Below are positions 60,961 to 64,000 of a stretch of DNA of 64,000 nt, in pieces (position 1 is the first letter of the stretch; each line of letters opens with the position of its first letter). The stretch covers positions 1-64,000 of the forward strand of contig CAJNOL010000683.1 in NCBI GenBank assembly GCA_905250125.1. The letters are read 5' to 3'. The notes under the pieces were generated by a model, which had not been told where the DNA came from, did no database searches, and saw only the letters and a list, made by a program, of their open reading frames with translations. The stretch is from Rotaria sordida (lineage: Eukaryota; Rotifera; Eurotatoria; Philodinida; Philodinidae). Made by a program: the position numbers and the translations under genes.

Positions 60961-63900
60961 ATGGCTGACAAAGTTGCTCGCCATTCCCAATATAATCATA
61001 AATCTGTAAGTTTACAATTTTAATTATACTTTAAGCAATATCTTAGACCTTTTCTTTAAACAGAATTCAAATCTAGGCTTGCCAACGAATTCATCATCGA
61101 ATGATCAACATGAACGTAATAAATCTACTGGTGAAGTACAATCAATTGTTGAAGATATAAAAGATTTTCGAATGGGTGATCGAGTACAACACACACGACC
61201 AGCATCTATTAATAAGTTCGTTATTTCATATTTATTTATTTATTTTCTTATTTTATATGTTTTATTTATTTAGAAAACAAAAGAAAGATGAAGATCATTC
61301 ATCGATCTATGATATAACTCGATTTAAAGGACAAACATTACTTAGTGATTTAACAGATGATACATCTAATATTTTATATCAACCAAAAACTTATGAAACA
61401 AAACAAATATATGAAACTTTACTTAATTTTATTCAAGAAACTATTGGTGATCAGGTTTGTTTTCTTTTTTTCTTTTCAACAAAAAAACATTTTTTCATTC
61501 GATTTCTTATTTTAATTTAGACACAAACTATTTTACGTAGTGCTGCTGATGAAATATTAAGTTTACTTAAAGATAATAAATTAAATAATCAAGATCGTAA
61601 AAATAAAATTGAAACATTATTAAAACCAGGCATGTCTGATGAACGTTTTAATTTTCTTATTAATCTTAGTAAAAAAATTACCGATTGGTCGTTCGACATT
61701 GAAAGTAAGTGGAGAACAAAAAAGAAAAAGGAATGTAATCAATAATCAATATTCTATTTTTTTAGATGATACAATCGATGAAACAATTGGTGTTCCTATT
61801 CAATTTGAAGGTTCAAGCGATGATGATGATGACAACGAAGATGAAATTTCCGATGTTGGAGAAATTCCAATGGATGAAAATATTCAAGAAACAAGTTATT
61901 GCATAAGAGTAATTTATTATTTTGTTTTTTTGTTTTACAGTAGTTGCAAGAAGTCAATCCTTTTGCCTAATATTTTGACTACACATAGAGTTCGGTAAAT
62001 TCTGATTACAAATAGCAACTCGAAGTCGATAGGTCTTAATGAAAAGGATTTACAATGACACCATTGTTTCTTTCCCTAGGGTGCAAAAAAAGATTTTTTT
62101 CTAGACACTTTCTAATTTTCCGCTATTTAAATGTACTAACCTCTATAAGATTCGCATGTCTATATTGTGTCACAAGTAAAGTACTTCAATCCGCTGTAAT
62201 CTTGAAGCGTGGGAAAGTCTCCATTGTCTGTAACAGTCTCAGCATGGATCTCTTCTTCATTGACGATTGCAATCGTGAAATACGATTAGAACAGGATAAT
62301 CATTGAAGAAAATCTCAAGAGAAATGGCTAAAATTAGCCAGAGATATGTGTCACTTTTCAACGATTTTCATTAACTGTCATGTAGGAATTAATCTAAAGA
62401 TTACTTCATAAATCAAGCAAAGTAAAACTATTTGATATGAGATTTTTATTAGTGATAGTGGCAGCACTGAGCTGTCAAATGAAGAGTTCAATGCTATTCT
62501 ATGTTGAAATATTCTTGTCTGAAGCAAGAAAAAATCTATATTGACCTTCTAGTTTCTCTACATGAAGGCCGATCAAGTTCTGATTAGTCTTTGCAATCAG
62601 AGTTCAACATACTCTATTTGTAAACAAACTATGAGACTAAAGGATTAAAGTTTAGATACATTTTACTTGGTAGTAGGACTTTTTGTGACTATTGTATTTT
62701 ATATAAATTAAAACGATATAAATAATTTTTTTTAGAGTGATGATTTAATTCGAACAAATAATACATTACAACCACATGCAATTGATGCATTTTGGTTAGA
62801 ACGTAATTTAAGCAAAATCTATCCGAATATTACAGATGCAAAAAACAAAGCTGAAGAACTTCTTGATATTCTTAAAACAACATCGAATAATCATGAATTA
62901 GAAAATAAACTTATTATGTTACTTGGTTGTGAACAATTTGAATTTATTAAAACATTACGAACACATCGACAAATGAGTAAGCTTATTCTCTTTTGTCTTT
63001 TTTTTAATAAATAATAAACATCTTTTCCTTTTTTTCTTTTTTAATAGTTCTTTATTGTATTCTACTTGCAAGAGCACAAACTACATTAGAAAAAACACAT
63101 ATTGAAGAAAAAATGAGAAATAATCCAGAATTAATATGGATATTGCATGATTTATCAACATTACAAATTAATCGTGATCAAGAAAACATGGAAATAGAAA
63201 ATAATAATACAACACATCAAATTCTGGATTTTGAAGATTTAACATTTCATCAAGGAAATCATTTTATGTCAAATAAAACTTGTCAATTACCAAATGGATC
63301 TTTTCGTTTACAAAAGAAAGGTTATGAAGAAATACATATACCTTCTCTTAAACCTTCAAGATTTAATTCCGACGAAGTAAGTTAAATAAAAGTTTTTATA
63401 AAACATGATCTAAAAGGAGTTTTGAAGTATAGGAATGAAAATCTGATACTTTTTGATGATTTAAATAGTGCAACATATACTCCGACATATGTGCAATTTA
63501 ATAGTATAAAAAAGTCTTTGCTCTTCTTGTTACTATTAGTCGGAAAACACAGAGAAAATCCTCGTCAAAAAATGTTGCTTATAAAAATTAGGAGTTTTTT
63601 TTTTTACTGTAAATTAAAGACATCCCTGAGAAAATTATATATAATCTGAAATTGTTTTTCAATCTTTCGATTCGAAAAAAAACCAATTTTCGCGTTTATT
63701 TGTTACAATCTTCTATAACTTCGAATCAAGCGAAACTTCAGTACTCTGAAGTACAAAATGAAATATAGTACTTCGGAGTGTTGAAGTCTCGCTTTTTTTT
63801 CCCTTTAATATCCAACCATAATATCAATATATCATTAGCGCATGAGTTCCAGAGCCGAGCTCAAGGCTTTCTAGAAAAGTCTCGAATTTTAATCTTGCAA

Positions 63901-64000
63901 AGATAGTGTTATTATTTTTCTAAACAAATTTTAGATTCTTTATCCAATATCAAATTTACCTAAATATGTTCAACCAGCATTTGAAGGCTATAAAGAATTA
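60961..64000 (+). CDS. SNRNP200: U5 snRNP 200-kDa helicase Brr2, N-terminal part (3' end outside window)
   Basis: Exons: 60961-61005, 61064-61215, 61274-61454, 61521-61704, 61766-61908, 62736-62976, 63048-63376 and 63935 to beyond 64000. The visible part encodes 447 aa. It follows the conserved Brr2 N-terminus in order: MADKVARHSQYNHK, TGEVQSIV...MGDRVQ, FKGQTLLSDLTD, KPKTYETKQIYETLL, DETIGVPIQFE with an acidic stretch, HAIDAFWLERNLS, MLLGCEQFEFIKTLR, ILYCILLARAQ, FHQGNHFMSNKTCQLPNGSF, KKGYEEIHIPSL and LPKYVQPAFEGY. Both helicase cassettes lie beyond the edge. Brr2 unwinds U4/U6 to activate the spliceosome. The fifth and seventh introns are larger (about 830 and 560 bp), the seventh with a hairpin at 63728-63795. 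A frame runs past 61908 into the fifth intron, but conservation supports splicing there. Confidence 0.95.
63728..63795. repeat. Short hairpin-forming inverted repeat in a SNRNP200 intron
   Basis: The left arm AGCGAAACTTCAGTACTCTG, ending AAGTAC, pairs with the right arm GTACTTCGGAGTGTTGAAGT, ending CTCGCT, with about 16 bases between. Three mismatches in 26 pairs. It resembles a very small MITE or an RNA hairpin. Confidence 0.75.

Noticed and set aside
1..64000. CRISPR arrays, bacterial operons, rRNA and tRNA genes
   Set aside because: No regularly spaced repeats, and I recognised no rRNA or tRNA sequence. A covariance-model scan would be needed to exclude a degenerate tRNA.

Overview
This is a window of AT-rich, intron-rich animal nuclear DNA. 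I reconstructed 17 protein-coding genes and one decayed gene by following GT-AG splice junctions and reading-frame phase by eye. Most introns are 45-70 bp. A few introns of 0.6-1.8 kb contain degenerate inverted repeats. An innexin, two polycystin-2 channels, a membrane-anchored trypsin and a TP53BP1-like protein indicate a metazoan, and the innexin points to an invertebrate. Compact introns, a bacterial/fungal-type short-chain dehydrogenase, an intronless SGNH hydrolase and splice-acceptor-like sequence directly before several start codons would fit a bdelloid rotifer. That placement is an inference, not proof. Two runs of 10 N (11584-11593, 32615-32624) are assembly gaps.

Layout. 1-7 kb: a PI-PLC X-domain gene (cut by the left edge) and a complete PXK (PX domain, pseudokinase, WH2), both on the minus strand. 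7-9 kb: two short plus-strand genes, one unrecognised and one R-SNARE-like. 9.7-12.1 kb: an SSBP2/3/4-type transcriptional cofactor (minus). 14.9-15.9 kb: two small unrecognised minus-strand genes. 18-28 kb: two polycystin-2 channels in tandem (minus), the upstream one full-length and the downstream one with a short tail. 31-32.6 kb: an innexin (plus). 34-37 kb: a C2H2 zinc-finger protein with a ZAD-like N-terminus (minus), followed by 5 kb of low-complexity intergenic DNA. 42-44.6 kb: the short-chain dehydrogenase (minus), divergent from GTF2A2 (TFIIA gamma, plus), which is followed after 129 bp by a TP53BP1-like gene (plus, to 51.1 kb). 51.7-52.7 kb: a decayed gene. 52.8-55.2 kb: a type II transmembrane trypsin-like protease (minus). 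58.7-59.5 kb: the SGNH hydrolase (minus). 61-64 kb: the N-terminal part of SNRNP200/Brr2 (plus, cut by the right edge).

How the genes relate. They do not form one pathway. The most coherent local groupings are the polycystin tandem pair, which shares an intron position and an intron-borne repeat, and the GTF2A2/TP53BP1 pair, whose spacing and acceptor-like sequence suggest co-transcription with trans-splicing. The main unexplained structure is a set of long, imperfect, non-coding inverted repeats, several of them inside introns, which look like old foldback or MITE-like insertions.
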